Of a DNA stretch of 64,000 nucleotides, positions 29,701 through 38,242 are shown one piece after another. The DNA is from Eudromia elegans (lineage: Eukaryota > Chordata > Aves > Tinamiformes > Tinamidae): positions 1 through 64,000 of the forward strand of contig PTEX01000135.1 of the NCBI GenBank assembly GCA_003342815.1. Reading direction: 5' to 3'. Positions within the stretch are counted from its first letter, which is position 1, and every line of letters begins with the position of its first letter. The translations under genes and the position numbers were made by a program. Below the pieces are notes generated by a model. That model saw only the letters and a program-made list of their open reading frames with translations. It did not search any database and was not told the DNA's origin.

Positions 29701-32700
29701 AGGTTTGATAATTTTCCTTCTGATTTCCACCCATTTCAGCTAAACAACTTACACCAACCTTCTCTAGGCTCAGAGCTTTACCTTGTGGGCAAGACCTGCT
29801 GGCCAGAACCAGATGTTAGCCTTGCAAAAACCTGCGTGCACATCTGGATTAATACTCATTAATAGTCCCATTTGTGATGACAAGACAGTTCATGAAGCTA
29901 AGCAGGGGCATAAATAACATTGCCTAGCCCCAAAGCCTGAAAAAGACACTTCAGAGATGCAGACAACAATGGCTCTGACTGCCCTGAATATGGGTTATAC
30001 CCTCCCCTTTATATAAATGTTACTGCCTATTCACCACACTTTTCATTTTACATATTTATGTGTGCAAAATACTGAAATATTTTTTCTGCGCACTTAAAGC
30101 TGGGTTAGCAAAGCTGACATCATATACAATAAGATGAAATTTTAGAGAAGACAGTCTACAGGAAAACGTTGAAAGCCTTCATATAAATAATAAACACAAA
30201 ACCATTTAAAAATAAGGCAATTATTTTCTAGAAACCTTCGCAAATATTCTTCATTCATTCAGCTACAGCAGCTAATACTGTACAACATCCCTGTAGCACT
30301 GAACTAAATACTATCAGAGAAAAATTGTGCTACTTACATATTAGTATTTGCTGCTGATGTCAGCCAGTCTGCTGCCAATCCAACCATATCCAATCCAGTT
30401 GAAAGTTGATTAAAATATCTAGGATGCCCTGCATAAAATGGAAAACATTACCAAATGGCTGATGACACGGGATGGAATTATTCAGTACTGAATAGTATAT
30501 TCATCCCAGGATCTTTATGCACAAGGAAGGTATGGAACAAAGCAGCAATAAAAGATTTTCTTGGAAAATGCCGGATTTCTCTTCTTTCTCATTCTAAGCT
30601 AAGTAAAATTGGAGTAATTATGTAGAACATGGAATAATGACTTCCAGCATTCTCTATTATCCTTTCAATTTGCTTTGAAAATTAGTAGGATGCTGCCTCA
30701 CAGAAATAGCTGTTTGCCCCGGTTAGTGTGTCACATGTTGTCACTGAATGTGTTTTTGCCTGGCTAGGTTTGAAAGGCGTGCACGAGACACCATCTGAAG
30801 AGCTTGCCAGTACATATAACATCAGTGATGAATGGCTAATGATTATAATAGACAGAGCAAAATGAGAAAATGGAACATTTCGGTGACTGCTTTGCACATG
30901 ACTCAAAGGCTGGTGATTGTACAAAGATGGCAGGGAAGGTGGCAGTACTTGTCATTTCTTCCCTGTCAGAGTGCAATTATAAATAGCTGCTTGTAATTGT
31001 GATTTTAAATAAACCCAATTAAAACAACATTGTTGTCACATCGGCACGATGCGCAAGAACACACTCAACGCGCAGAGGGTCCATTTATGTGCGTGCTCTA
31101 ATTGGCTCCTGAATTTCTCTAAAATCCTGTCAGAGATTTTTCTTTAAAAAATATGCCGAGGGCCATTAGGAAGAGGAATGCGAACCATTAAAACTCTGGT
31201 TTTAGTGCCAGCTCCTTGCAAGCCTCTGTACGTGGCGTAACCATCAGCAGGGATTGCAGACGGTTGACAATGACCGAGGCGCCTCCGGCTCTGGTTCTGC
31301 TGCAGAAACACCTGCCCTTACCCACAGGCTACGCACGGCTACTGCCTTCACGGAAACAAAAGACAGAGCAAGCCGACGGAGGAAACGCACAGCAAGAACC
31401 CAGAGAAAATTGTCCTTAGTCTCCAGTGGCCTCTTATCAGGCACATGCACGTGGCCTGGAGAATTGCACCCGAGAATTGCTCCCTGCTTCCCACCTTCCC
31501 CTGCACAAAGGCCACGTAATTGGGCTTTGCAGGCGGGGATGAGCTGGGGGAGGACAAGACCCAGCTCCCCGCCACCATCATCTGCACGGGGCAGGACAGG
31601 CCCCTTCCCCCTGCCAGCAACCCCGTACCCGGGGCTCCGCTCGGGGCTCTCCCTGGGCCCCGCTGCCGGGGATGGGATTTTCTGGAGAGCCTTCCGTGTT
31701 TATAGTGAGGCTCAATAACCCAGCAGGATCCTGTCAGGATTCAGGGGATCCTATGTGCCCCTACTGCAAGCACGGGGGAACTCGGAGCCGAGCGCCGCTC
31801 TTGAGTCTGGGCCATGGGAAGGCGCCGGGAGGCCAAGGAAGGCTCTAGTGCTGGAAGCTCACAGCAAAAAGCTGGGGAATAACAAAATTCATACTCACAA
31901 CCACAGAATTCCTACTCCCAACCACAGAATTCATACTCCTAACTGCTACGTCTCAGCAGCTCTGCGTCAGGCTGCAGCCCCAGGGGACCCCCGCGCTGTC
32001 ACTCCTTGTTCCCACAGGGAAGCCTCACTCAACCCTCCCGCTCCGGAGCGCGGCGGGGTGAAAGGGCCGGCAGCGGCAGGGAAGGCAGCGCCGGCTCCAG
32101 GGCCGTCGCTCGGGGGACCCGCTGGCTGCCGGCTCCGCTCCGGCCCGGTGCGGTCCCACACCCCACGCGTTCAGCACGGAAGGGCTGCCTTTCCCCCGCG
32201 CACTCCTCCCCTCCAGCAAAGCCACGGAAAACTTCATTTCCGCACGAGTCCTCGGTCTCGGACAGACAGGTTTTGCCTTTTCCTGTGACGCCCTGGTAGC
32301 CGGGTGGGCTCTCCGGACACGGGTGGCCGCAGTAGGGCGAGGCTCGGCCCACACACTGGATCCGGGGCAGGCGGGGACGGTTTCCGCGAGGAGCTCAAGG
32401 CACCTCTGGCCCGGAGTGCAGCTCATCTGTCCCCATCATCACCACGCAAACAAAGAGCCGCCGGCACAGGGACAACAGGCACGGGACGAGGAGGGAAGGC
32501 TTGGAAAGACGGGAGATCTCTATTTCCTGATGGCATCAGGAACACCCCGCTCCTCCGTGTCCCCCCGCGCCGCTGCTCCGGCCCCGCGTTGAACCGCGGC
32601 CTCGGGAGCCTCCCCGGGGCGGCGTGGGGCAGGCAGGGGAGGGCAGAGGGGGGCGAGGCTGGGGCTCACCTGTAACCCCGGTCTGCATGGGGGGGGACAC

Positions 32701-35700
32701 CCCAGCCTGGCCGCCCTCCGGGGTGGATCGGGGCAGTGCCCGCGCTGCAACCCCCCCGGAAACCCTTCCTCACGCTTCCCATTCACCCTAGGGCTGCAAC
32801 GAAGGAAGGGAGCCCTCGGCCTCAAACCCGGGGCGCTCCCCCTCCTCCAGGGGCATTTTGAGCTCTTGACAGCCACGAAGTGCACAGCGCCGGGCTGCAA
32901 ACCCGCTCCGGGCTGCAAACCCGCTCCACGGCTCCCGAGCCCCATCCCGGCCGGGCGCCGCGGGCACCAGGACGTGGCAGGCGCCCGGCACGCGGAAGAG
33001 CATCGGCAGCCAAGCGAGGAGCGAGGCAGCCGCGGCCGGCACCGCGGCCCCGCCAGCCTGCCCTCCCCCGGGGCCCAGTACGAACCGTTACGGCGCGGTT
33101 TTAATCAAAATAAATGAATAAGACCAAAAAAAACCACAAAAAGCAAAAAAAATAAAGGAAGAAAGGAATGCTTTGCGTATTTGTGAGGGTGAACGGAGAT
33201 GATAACGTTGCTTTGAAGTTTCTTTTTGGATGCATAAAATGATATGGGTCTATTATGTGAGGCAGAGTATGATAAAAATATTTAATGAAAATTGCTTGAG
33301 AAACCCTATGATTCTATTTCAAATCAGAGCCCCTGCGTTTCACAGCGCCCAGTGAAAACGCCTGTCCTATGCGATACCGAGACACATGGCATGGATCTAT
33401 CAATTGACTCTGGTGCTGTGGACATCATTTATCTAACTATTTATTCCAATATTTTACTGATGCTTTGATAGCACCCGTGTCATATATCAAAAGCATCCAA
33501 CTGGATAGTCCCACCTCTGAATGAACAGGGTGACAAAATGCCCAGCAATCCGCGCTGGGCTCGTTCCGTTCTGCTTCTTAAAGGTGACAAAAACCATTAT
33601 TATTTTCCCCTCAGCCTCCGTGTCTTTTGCACTAATTGATACACGCTTATTTTGACCTAATTTCTCAGCAATTCGAATTTCCACTAAGAGCTCCCTGGAC
33701 CCCACATTATTTTTCAATCACAGCCCTAATTGTGGCTGCATTTTCCGCCCGCTCCTCGCAGTTTATTTAAGGTGGCCCCGGTTTGGAGCCGCGGCTTCCC
33801 GAGCCGCGCCGCTTCCTTCCGCAGGCGCGGGGCTGCGGAGCTTAAGCCCAACTTGGGGGGCGGAGGGGAGGGAACGCGACCCATGGGGCCGCGGGCAGAT
33901 AGAAGTTAAATAATCCTTGCTCTTCTCAGTGAAAAGGAACAAAATGGCTATTCAAACATTAAAACAATTTGGCTTTAGTTTCATTGCTTGATCCTAAAAT
34001 TGAAACAAAAAATCCGCCACTGTTCCCCTACGCTCAGCTCTGCCTGATTTTCTGATTTTTGTGTCCTGCAGGTAAGCAGCAGACACGGCATACGGCCGTC
34101 CTGTCTACCACAGGACATTTACTGTGGTTTTCGGCTGCCGAAGGGGCTGCTGCCTGTTCCCCGCTCCCCACCCGAGCAAGTGCATCCCGGCGGCCTCCGT
34201 GCTCTGCCCCCGGCTGCAGGGAACGAGGCAGGATCCCCGGCCCGTAACGGGCAAACGGGTGAGGAGGAAGGCAGGAAGGGTACGGAGGTGGTTAAAATAC
34301 TGCTCGGGGATACAATGAGCAACCCCGCGGCACAGCAGAATTAATGTAGATTAGGAATTGTGCGTAATGCTGCACTGGTTACAGCACCAGCGCTGCTAGG
34401 GAATGTTATCATTTAGGAAAATGATCCTTGTCCCTGCTAAAAACGGCTTTAAAGTGACAAAATACAAGGGCCGTTTGAATCCTTAATGCTTCAAGATAGG
34501 ATGAAATGACACCTTTAATCAATGGATGAGGCCATACAGGGTAGAAAACGAGCATGGCTATTACCTGTTTTAATCGCATACTTCAGAGTTGTTCTGCAGT
34601 TCAATAAAATTTCTTCCAAGGTTTGTGGCTGATCTGCCAGTTCCCAGTTATACTCCTGGAGAAGCTCATTCGGGTAATGGAAATCGATAACTTTTGTTGA
34701 TCTGTCAAAACTTTTCACCACATACTGAAGTAAAATGTCCACAACATCTTGCAGGAAAGACATGGTTGTTATTTCTCCATTGCATGCTGGCAGAAGATCT
34801 GGGAAAGGAGAAATTAAAAGTTATCCTCATTTTACGGCTTTATAAATAGATTTGGGACACAATCTTCTCCCATTTACTTTGAAAAAAATCTTTCCACTCT
34901 CGTCAACCAAAAAAAAAAGGAGCTTTCTCTTTTATTAAGCAGTTTGGTTAGGATGCTATTTTAAAGAACGTACTAAGAAATGCAGTCAGATTTTTATTTC
35001 TTAACTCAAATGGCTATTTTTGCCTAGAGCAGATTTACCAATTTTAAGACAGTGAGAGAGAGCAGGTAAAGAAGGGAAAACGAATCAGTGGGAAGGAAAA
35101 AAAGGGATTGGAAAAAATGGACCGCTTTGGGAAGCTCTCTCAGAACCGACACCTGCCTTGCAGCAAAAGCCCTTCCTCGCGCCACCCGGCGCAGCGCTTT
35201 GCGAGGAACGTGAGGATAGTTTAAGGCTTTTCCTTCCCCACGCGATCCTGCGGGGTCTGCGGTGCCCGCCGGGCCCCTCTCGGCCCAGCCCAGGCGGGCT
35301 CCGCGCGGCTGCGGGGCCCCGGCCTGGGCGAGCGGGACGCGGGCGGCGCGGGCCGCGCGGGGCCGCAGCGGGCGGGCAGCGCTCGCCCCGGGCCGCCCCG
35401 CACCTCCCGGCGCCTCCTCTCCCACAGGAAAGGGGCTCTTCGCTGGCAGAGCGGCCGGCTCCAAGGTCAGAAAAAGAGGAACGGGCCCCCGAATTTACAT
35501 CAAACAAGGAGAAAGCCCTCTCTGCGCCTCCTCCTTCCCCGGGAGTCGCTCGTCGGGCTCTGCAACGCGAAGGTCGCTGCTGTCACTATTCCTACGGAGC
35601 GCGCCGCGGGTTATTGTTTTGTTGCTGCTGCTTTGTTGTCTTTTCTATCGTTTTGGTTCCTTGTTTCTGTTTTTTCCCCGACGTTTTCCGAAGCCGCCGG

Positions 35701-36266
35701 CGCGGGGGGCGGCCGGGGCCCGGAGCGTCCGGCGCGGCCCCGTTTCCCCAGCCCACCCGCGGCGTTTTCCCCCGTTTCCCGCGGGAGCCGTTACCTGTTG
35801 CGTGCAGGAGCGCGTAGCCGGCGCCCGCGCCGGGGCAGCCGCAGGGCTTCTGGCCGCAGGCGCAGCGCGGCCGCCGCTCCGCCGCCCCCGGCGCCGCCGC
35901 CTCCGCGGGCCGCTCCGCGTCCCCGTAGAGCAGGGCTTGGAGCGACAGGGACACGGCGCTGAGCGGCGCCGCGCGGCCCCCCGCGCGCCCCCCGCCCGCC
36001 CGCGGCCGCCCTTACCGCACAGCTTGTTCCCGAGCCCGCCCGTGAACTTCTGGGCCACCTGGCACCACGCTCGGGCTGCAAAACACAACGGAGCGCGTGG
36101 GCACGGGCGCTGCCGCCGCGTCCCCAGCGCGGCGCCCGTCGGGGCGCGCGGGCAGCGCTGCCCCGGCNGCCCCCCCGGCGGCCGCCCTACCCGTGCCGGG
36201 GCTCTCGGCGGCCGCGGAGCCCTCCTCGGCGCCGAAGGGCCAGAAGCCGGAGCCGGCGCTGGCCAT
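2557..36266 (-). CDS. GAD2: Glutamate decarboxylase 65 (GAD65), complete gene, 16 coding exons
   Basis: GAD65 is a PLP-dependent enzyme that converts L-glutamate to GABA and CO2. It is anchored to synaptic-vesicle and Golgi membranes of GABA neurons and islet cells. I joined sixteen exons by GT-AG sites and matching phases; they give 1749 nt, 582 residues plus a TAA stop. Human GAD65 has 585. Visible landmarks: Cys30 and Cys45 (the palmitoylated cysteines of the family), a second N-terminal cysteine cluster ([10 protein letters not shown]), the cofactor-binding Asp361 in HVD, the Schiff-base Lys393 in NPHK, and the Tyr-containing catalytic loop HYDLSYD. The N-terminal 90 residues are Ala/Gly-rich and diverged, while the catalytic core is nearly identical to mammals. 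The start is the ATG opening MASAGSGFW, as in human. The paralogue GAD1 (GAD67) is excluded by this N-terminus and the ending RLGQDL. The exons are listed separately. Confidence 0.98.
2731..3404 (-). other. GAD2: GAD2 intron 15
   Basis: Nothing gene-like. It holds a short (ATT)n microsatellite at about 2790-2808 and T/A runs. Confidence 0.9.
3405..3494 (-). CDS. GAD2: GAD2 exon 15 (residues 496-525)
   Basis: It encodes [42 protein letters not shown] is invariant in vertebrate GADs; human has TLED and LSK. Exactly 30 codons, phase 0 at both ends. Donor GTAAGC. Confidence 0.98.
3971..4002. repeat. 14-bp tandem duplication
   Basis: GTATTAATATGTAT occurs twice head to tail. Confidence 0.8.
4270..4325. 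repeat. Imperfect tandem duplication of about 28-30 bp
   Basis: Two adjacent units share ACACAT, ATCC and GTGCTGCAGAGCCAG, with single-base differences (CTCGTG against CTTGTG). Confidence 0.75.
5012..5119 (-). CDS. GAD2: GAD2 exon 14 (residues 460-495)
   Basis: It encodes [36 protein letters not shown], the start of the C-terminal small domain. Human differs at AHVD and NIIKN. Acceptor CAAAG is atypical in its last bases but preceded by a long TC tract; donor GTATGT. Confidence 0.97.
5120..6849 (-). other. GAD2: GAD2 intron 13
   Basis: Mixed composition with a GC-richer patch at about 6010-6230. No exon, transposon or tandem array is recognised. Confidence 0.85.
6850..6999 (-). CDS. GAD2: GAD2 exon 13, catalytic-loop exon (residues 410-459)
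   Basis: It encodes [50 protein letters not shown]. The flexible catalytic loop with Tyr in HYDLSYD is here. In mammals this loop is mobile in GAD65 and is linked to its readiness to release cofactor. Acceptor CTTCAAG, donor GTAGGA. Confidence 0.98.
7000..8718 (-). other. GAD2: GAD2 intron 12
   Basis: No recognisable gene, repeat family or array. Confidence 0.85.
8719..8797 (-). CDS. GAD2: GAD2 exon 12, PLP-lysine exon (residues 383-409)
   Basis: It encodes [20 protein letters not shown] then LLVREE. Lys393 in NPHK forms the Schiff base with pyridoxal phosphate (human Lys396). Acceptor GTCACAG, donor GTATAT. Confidence 0.98.
11874..12136. repeat. (A5-7 G)n purine tract interrupted by assembly gap
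   Basis: The plus strand shows runs of five to nine A separated by single G on both sides of an N block, so the gap almost certainly lies inside the repeat. On the transcribed strand this is a T-rich (T5-7 C)n tract, about 180 bp downstream of the exon 11 donor. The true length is unknown. Confidence 0.9.
11983..12102. other. Assembly gap (120 N)
   Basis: A run of N within the simple repeat. Open frames spanning it are artefacts. Confidence 0.99.
12312..12376 (-). CDS. GAD2: GAD2 exon 11 (residues 362-382)
   Basis: It encodes [20 protein letters not shown] plus E and two bases of Arg383. Human has AAWGGG, so the residue after the PLP aspartate reads Gly (GGA) here. The acceptor TTTCTAG fixes this reading; no shift of the boundary restores Ala while keeping frame. 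Donor GTATGA. Confidence 0.95.
12377..13454 (-). other. GAD2: GAD2 intron 10
   Basis: Nothing recognised beyond anonymous intron sequence. Confidence 0.85.
13455..13571 (-). CDS. GAD2: GAD2 exon 10 (residues 323-361)
   Basis: It encodes [39 protein letters not shown]. The terminal Asp361 corresponds to the aspartate that pairs with the PLP pyridine nitrogen. [14 protein letters not shown] is the conserved phosphate/cofactor segment. Donor GTAAGT directly follows the Asp codon. Confidence 0.98.
13572..15295 (-). other. GAD2: GAD2 intron 9
   Basis: It contains a CR1 3' fragment (separate entry). The rest is anonymous. Confidence 0.9.
14449..14815 (-). mobile_element. CR1 LINE 3' fragment
   Basis: On the minus strand it ends with the typical CR1 tail: GACTAGATGATCTCTAGAGG, CCTTCCAACCTTAATGATTC, then TTGATTCTATGA-like octamers. 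Upstream lie the diagnostic CCTGGAACAGGCTGCCCAGA and GAGGTTGTGGAGTCTCC blocks. It is a 5'-truncated non-LTR retrotransposon, as usual for CR1, in the same orientation as GAD2. No intact reading frame remains. Confidence 0.95.
15296..15350 (-). CDS. GAD2: GAD2 exon 9 (residues 304-322)
   Basis: This 55-nt micro-exon encodes [18 protein letters not shown], identical in pattern to human GAD65. Acceptor CTCCAG, donor GTAAGT. Confidence 0.97.
15351..17227 (-). other. GAD2: GAD2 intron 8
   Basis: No exon, repeat family or array recognised. Confidence 0.85.
17228..17307 (-). CDS. GAD2: GAD2 exon 8 (residues 278-303)
   Basis: It encodes [20 protein letters not shown] then LIRCDE and two bases of Arg304. 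SHFS with the preceding TSEH is part of the cofactor ring-stacking region (family knowledge). The acceptor has a pyrimidine tract; donor GTAAGT. It follows the 8.4 kb intron 7, the longest in this gene. Confidence 0.98.
17308..25748 (-). other. GAD2: GAD2 intron 7 (8.4 kb)
   Basis: The longest GAD2 intron here. It is largely AT-rich, with a (TTA)n microsatellite at about 22687-22703. A GC-richer interval at about 24950-25560 holds overlapping open frames without recognisable domains. I see no transposon. Confidence 0.85.
25749..25864 (-). CDS. GAD2: GAD2 exon 7 (residues 239-277)
   Basis: It encodes [39 protein letters not shown], the first PLP-cradle segment of group II decarboxylases. Acceptor CTCCAG is preceded by a poor pyrimidine tract; donor GTATGT. 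Confidence 0.97.
25865..29462 (-). other. GAD2: GAD2 intron 6
   Basis: Anonymous. It has a short (TC)n run near 26545-26560 and a GC-richer patch near 28130-28210. No gene or transposon recognised. Confidence 0.85.
29463..29575 (-). CDS. GAD2: GAD2 exon 6 (residues 201-238)
   Basis: It encodes [37 protein letters not shown] and one base of Gly239. Relative to human it has LRKMREMV for LKKMREII and Cys for Ser in WPGGSGDG. Acceptor TTTCAG, donor GTACAT (weaker than average). Confidence 0.97.
29576..30337 (-). other. GAD2: GAD2 intron 5
   Basis: AT-rich and anonymous. Confidence 0.85.
30338..30428 (-). CDS. GAD2: GAD2 exon 5 (residues 171-200)
   Basis: It encodes [20 protein letters not shown] then [10 protein letters not shown], with Met201 split across the next junction. 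The [13 protein letters not shown] motif lies near the active site in GAD enzymes. Acceptor TATGCAG, donor GTAAGT. Confidence 0.98.
31881..31943. repeat. 21-bp tandem repeat, about 2.5 to 3 copies
   Basis: The unit resembles ACCACAGAATTCATACTCCT. The first copy is the most degenerate. The period is a multiple of three, so one plus-strand frame shows a seven-residue repeat, but there is no sign that it is translated. Confidence 0.8.
32890..32927. repeat. 18-bp tandem duplication
   Basis: CGGGCTGCAAACCCGCTC occurs twice in direct succession within the CpG-rich block. Confidence 0.85.
34565..34798 (-). CDS. GAD2: GAD2 exon 4 (residues 93-170)
   Basis: It encodes LLPACNGE, then the start of the pyridoxal decarboxylase domain, with [20 protein letters not shown] and the substrate-domain segment [18 protein letters not shown], ending LKYAIKT. 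Acceptor TTTCCCAG, donor GTAATA after one base of the Gly codon. Nearly identical to mammals from about residue 107 on. Confidence 0.98.
34799..35794 (-). other. GAD2: GAD2 intron 3
   Basis: The half near exon 4 is AT-rich; the half near exon 3 (from about 35150) belongs to the promoter CpG-rich block. No exon recognised. Confidence 0.85.
35795..35935 (-). CDS. GAD2: GAD2 exon 3 (residues 46-92)
   Basis: It encodes [10 protein letters not shown], then an Ala/Arg/Gly-rich stretch, the cysteine cluster [10 protein letters not shown] and ALLHAT. The ends match human [10 protein letters not shown] and FLHAT. The middle is diverged and unusually Ala/Gly-rich, in keeping with the CpG-rich DNA. Donor GTAACG. 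Confidence 0.95.
36016..36075 (-). CDS. GAD2: GAD2 exon 2 (residues 26-45)
   Basis: It encodes [19 protein letters not shown] after a split Ala codon. It carries Cys30 and Cys45, the sites palmitoylated in mammalian GAD65 for vesicle trafficking. The acceptor is TTTTGCAG and the donor GTAAGG. The two flanking introns are very short (115 and 80 bp). Confidence 0.96.
36191..36266 (-). CDS. GAD2: GAD2 exon 1 (residues 1-25, ends phase 1)
   Basis: It starts with ATG and encodes [12 protein letters not shown] followed by an acidic Glu/Ser stretch ending in PGT. The donor GTAGGG follows one base of codon 26. The opening matches mammalian GAD65 and differs from GAD67. It lies in the CpG-rich promoter block. 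Intron 1 is only 115 bp and contains a single undetermined base at 36168. Confidence 0.95.
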
Positions 36267-36918
36267 GGTGAATGCGGAGCGGCGAGGAGCTGCAGCCGCG
36301 CCGGGCGCGCGTGTTCGTGTGAGCGCGGGAGCGCGCCCGCCTCTGCGCCGCGCGGCCGAGGGGCGGGGGCGCCCCGGGCACGCGTGGGTGGGAGCCGCTC
36401 CCGTGGGCGCCCCCCGGGCCCCCCGGGACGGCGCGGGCGGGGACGAGGGGAGGCGCTTGGCGCGGCGGGGCCAGCGGCTGCCCCGGCCCAGGTTCGCCCC
36501 GCGATGTCCCCGGCCGCCCCGCAGCCCCCTGTGCCCGCCCGGCGGCCGCCCCGTCCAGCGGCCTCGGGGAGGCAGCTGGAAGGGGGAAACGCGGGACGCG
36601 CCCGAGCCCTGATCCCGGCAGCGAGAGGGCGGCGGGCAAGGGCAGCGAGCGCTGCCCGCCGGGTCACTGCTCCCGGGCCCCGCCGGCCTCGCTGCTCTGC
36701 CGCACCCCGGCACCCGCGGAGGCTGCTGAGACCGATGTCTCCCCGCGGCACCTCCCTGTTTATCAGCACTGCCCTGGCGGTGGGAGAGCAAAGGAAACCC
36801 AGCCCGGGGATTTCTTTGTGTGAAATCACAGGTCTGATGCAGTTACCAGATCGCAGCGGCATTAGGAGCCGTAGACACCAACTCCCCATCTCCCTCCCGC
36901 CCCAGCCCAGGGTATTTC

Positions 36919-36923
36919 ATTGG
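36919..36923 (-). promoter_or_regulatory. GAD2: Possible CCAAT box upstream of GAD2
   Basis: CCAAT reads on the minus strand about 650 bp upstream of the ATG, at the outer edge of the CpG-rich block. The motif is short and could be chance. Confidence 0.3.
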
Positions 36924-37835
36924 TTCGGGGGGTATTTCAGACACAGCCAACCATCCTGCTGCCTTGCACGTTTTTATTTACTTTGCTGTTTTAATAATAC
37001 ATGAGAAAGCAACTTTAAAAACAGCTTTCAAAATTTGAACGGTTTCTCACAATTTTTATATCGCAGCAAATTTTACCCAGGTTTGCAACCTTATAACTAG
37101 TTATATATACATGAGAAAGCAAGGGTTACATGTCTCTGGGGAAAGGTCCAAGCGCGTGTGTGTGGGGACAGACAAAAACAGCCCCCTTGGCTTACTGCTG
37201 CTGCCACTTGTCATGTTGAGGGGAACAAAGCGGGGCGCAGGATCAGGCTGGGTGAAACCTGCCCAGTTTTGCAGCTGGGAACACACAGTTAGGAATGTTA
37301 AAAGGAAACGCGCCGATTACTTGTGTGGTGTCTGTGAAATAAGGTTTTCTGAATGAAGAGTTGGGGAAATCTTGGGCACAGTGGCTATTACCTTTGTTTC
37401 CGCGTAATTTCTAGTGGAACTAATTAAGAATGATCATTACACTGAGGCAGCCATCGACCACAGAGCGTTTTCCCAGTCCTTTCTTGGCATCCCACAGATT
37501 AAGATTCCTAAAAATCTATCACAGAGGAGAACAAAGCAAACGTGATTTAGAAGTTCTTCATTTAGTCACAAAGCTTTAGGCAGAAGAGAGGATGGGATGC
37601 ACTTGCTATACATGGGCATCTCCAGCATAAAGATTATACACACATTATTGACCTTTAAAACCGCCTATTAGCTTTATGGTAAAGTCGATAAAGAAATAAC
37701 CTGCTATAATACACTATCCTATTAATTGTGTATTTTTGTTTTGATTAAAGGGACACTTCCCACCTCCAGTTCATCCCCGAATTCAGGCATTGTAAACCTG
37801 GAATGAACAGCAATTCCCCCACAGAATTATGGTAC

Positions 37836-37841
37836 TTTATT
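37836..37841 (-). terminator. MYO3A: Candidate MYO3A polyadenylation signal
   Basis: AATAAA on the minus strand, about 430 bases after the MYO3A stop codon and well upstream of the GAD2 CpG block. Use cannot be judged from sequence alone. Confidence 0.4.
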
Positions 37842-38242
37842 CCTGTGAAACACTTTTTCAGAAACAATAACTAAGGTTTTCTGAAGGTATATATGGGAAT
37901 TTGAGAGTTTAACTAGGAAACTGTAAACTGAACTGACAACATGTAAAAAGGACAGAAATATGTACTGAGGAAAGTAAAGTATATTTAAGATGTTTCATGT
38001 TTAATGATTTTAAGCAGTGGTATCAGAAAGAAACCTGGATTTTTAAGTCTTTTTTTCTAAGTATCTGGTTTGTGATTGACAGTGTCCCTTTGCAATGGTG
38101 TTGGGCTGTAAACCACAATAGTTCATATGCACGTGAACACACACGTTGTAAACTTGAAGCACTGGAGATTTAAAAAAAAGAAAAAAAAGAGGAAGCACGT
38201 GGTATAAAATCATAAAAAAGACGATGCGAATAGAAGCCAAGT

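Larger units (their letters stand above)
31250..33100. promoter_or_regulatory. CpG-rich block inside GAD2 intron 4
   Basis: CG dinucleotides become dense relative to the flanks, strongest at about 31.98-32.18, 32.28-32.62 and 32.88-33.10 kb. Many GC-box-like GGGGCGG/CCCCGCC stretches occur. The long open frames on both strands are a by-product of the composition. It could be an internal promoter, an intragenic CpG island or an enhancer; the sequence alone does not decide. Confidence 0.7.
30429..34564 (-). other. GAD2: GAD2 intron 4
   Basis: A composite intron: AT-rich homeodomain-site-rich sequence (about 30.7-31.2 kb), a CpG-rich block (about 31.25-33.1 kb) and further AT-rich, non-repetitive sequence up to the exon 4 donor. 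No splice-supported exon is recognised. It is the strongest candidate in the window for regulatory sequence. Confidence 0.85.
35150..36750. promoter_or_regulatory. GAD2: CpG island over the GAD2 5' end
   Basis: Very dense CG dinucleotides span exons 1-3, both short introns and the presumed 5' UTR. No TATA box is obvious upstream of the ATG on the minus strand, which fits the TATA-less promoter known for mammalian GAD2. An undetermined base lies at 36168. Long open frames on both strands here are composition artefacts. Confidence 0.85.

Noticed and set aside
31755..32288. Overlapping plus-strand open frames in the intronic CpG block
   Set aside because: They are Pro/Arg/Ala-rich in all frames and include a 21-bp tandem repeat; this reflects composition rather than coding.
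35645..36889. A 414-codon minus-strand open frame through GAD2 exons 1-3
   Set aside because: It runs through the two short introns. It uses GAD2 exon 2 in the right frame but not exon 3 or exon 1, and the spliced GAD2 model explains the region fully.
35262..37004. A 580-codon plus-strand open frame antisense to the GAD2 5' end
   Set aside because: It lies in the CpG island, is Ala/Arg/Pro/Gly-rich, spans GAD2 exons antisense and an undetermined base, and has no recognisable domain. Stop-poor GC-rich DNA explains it.
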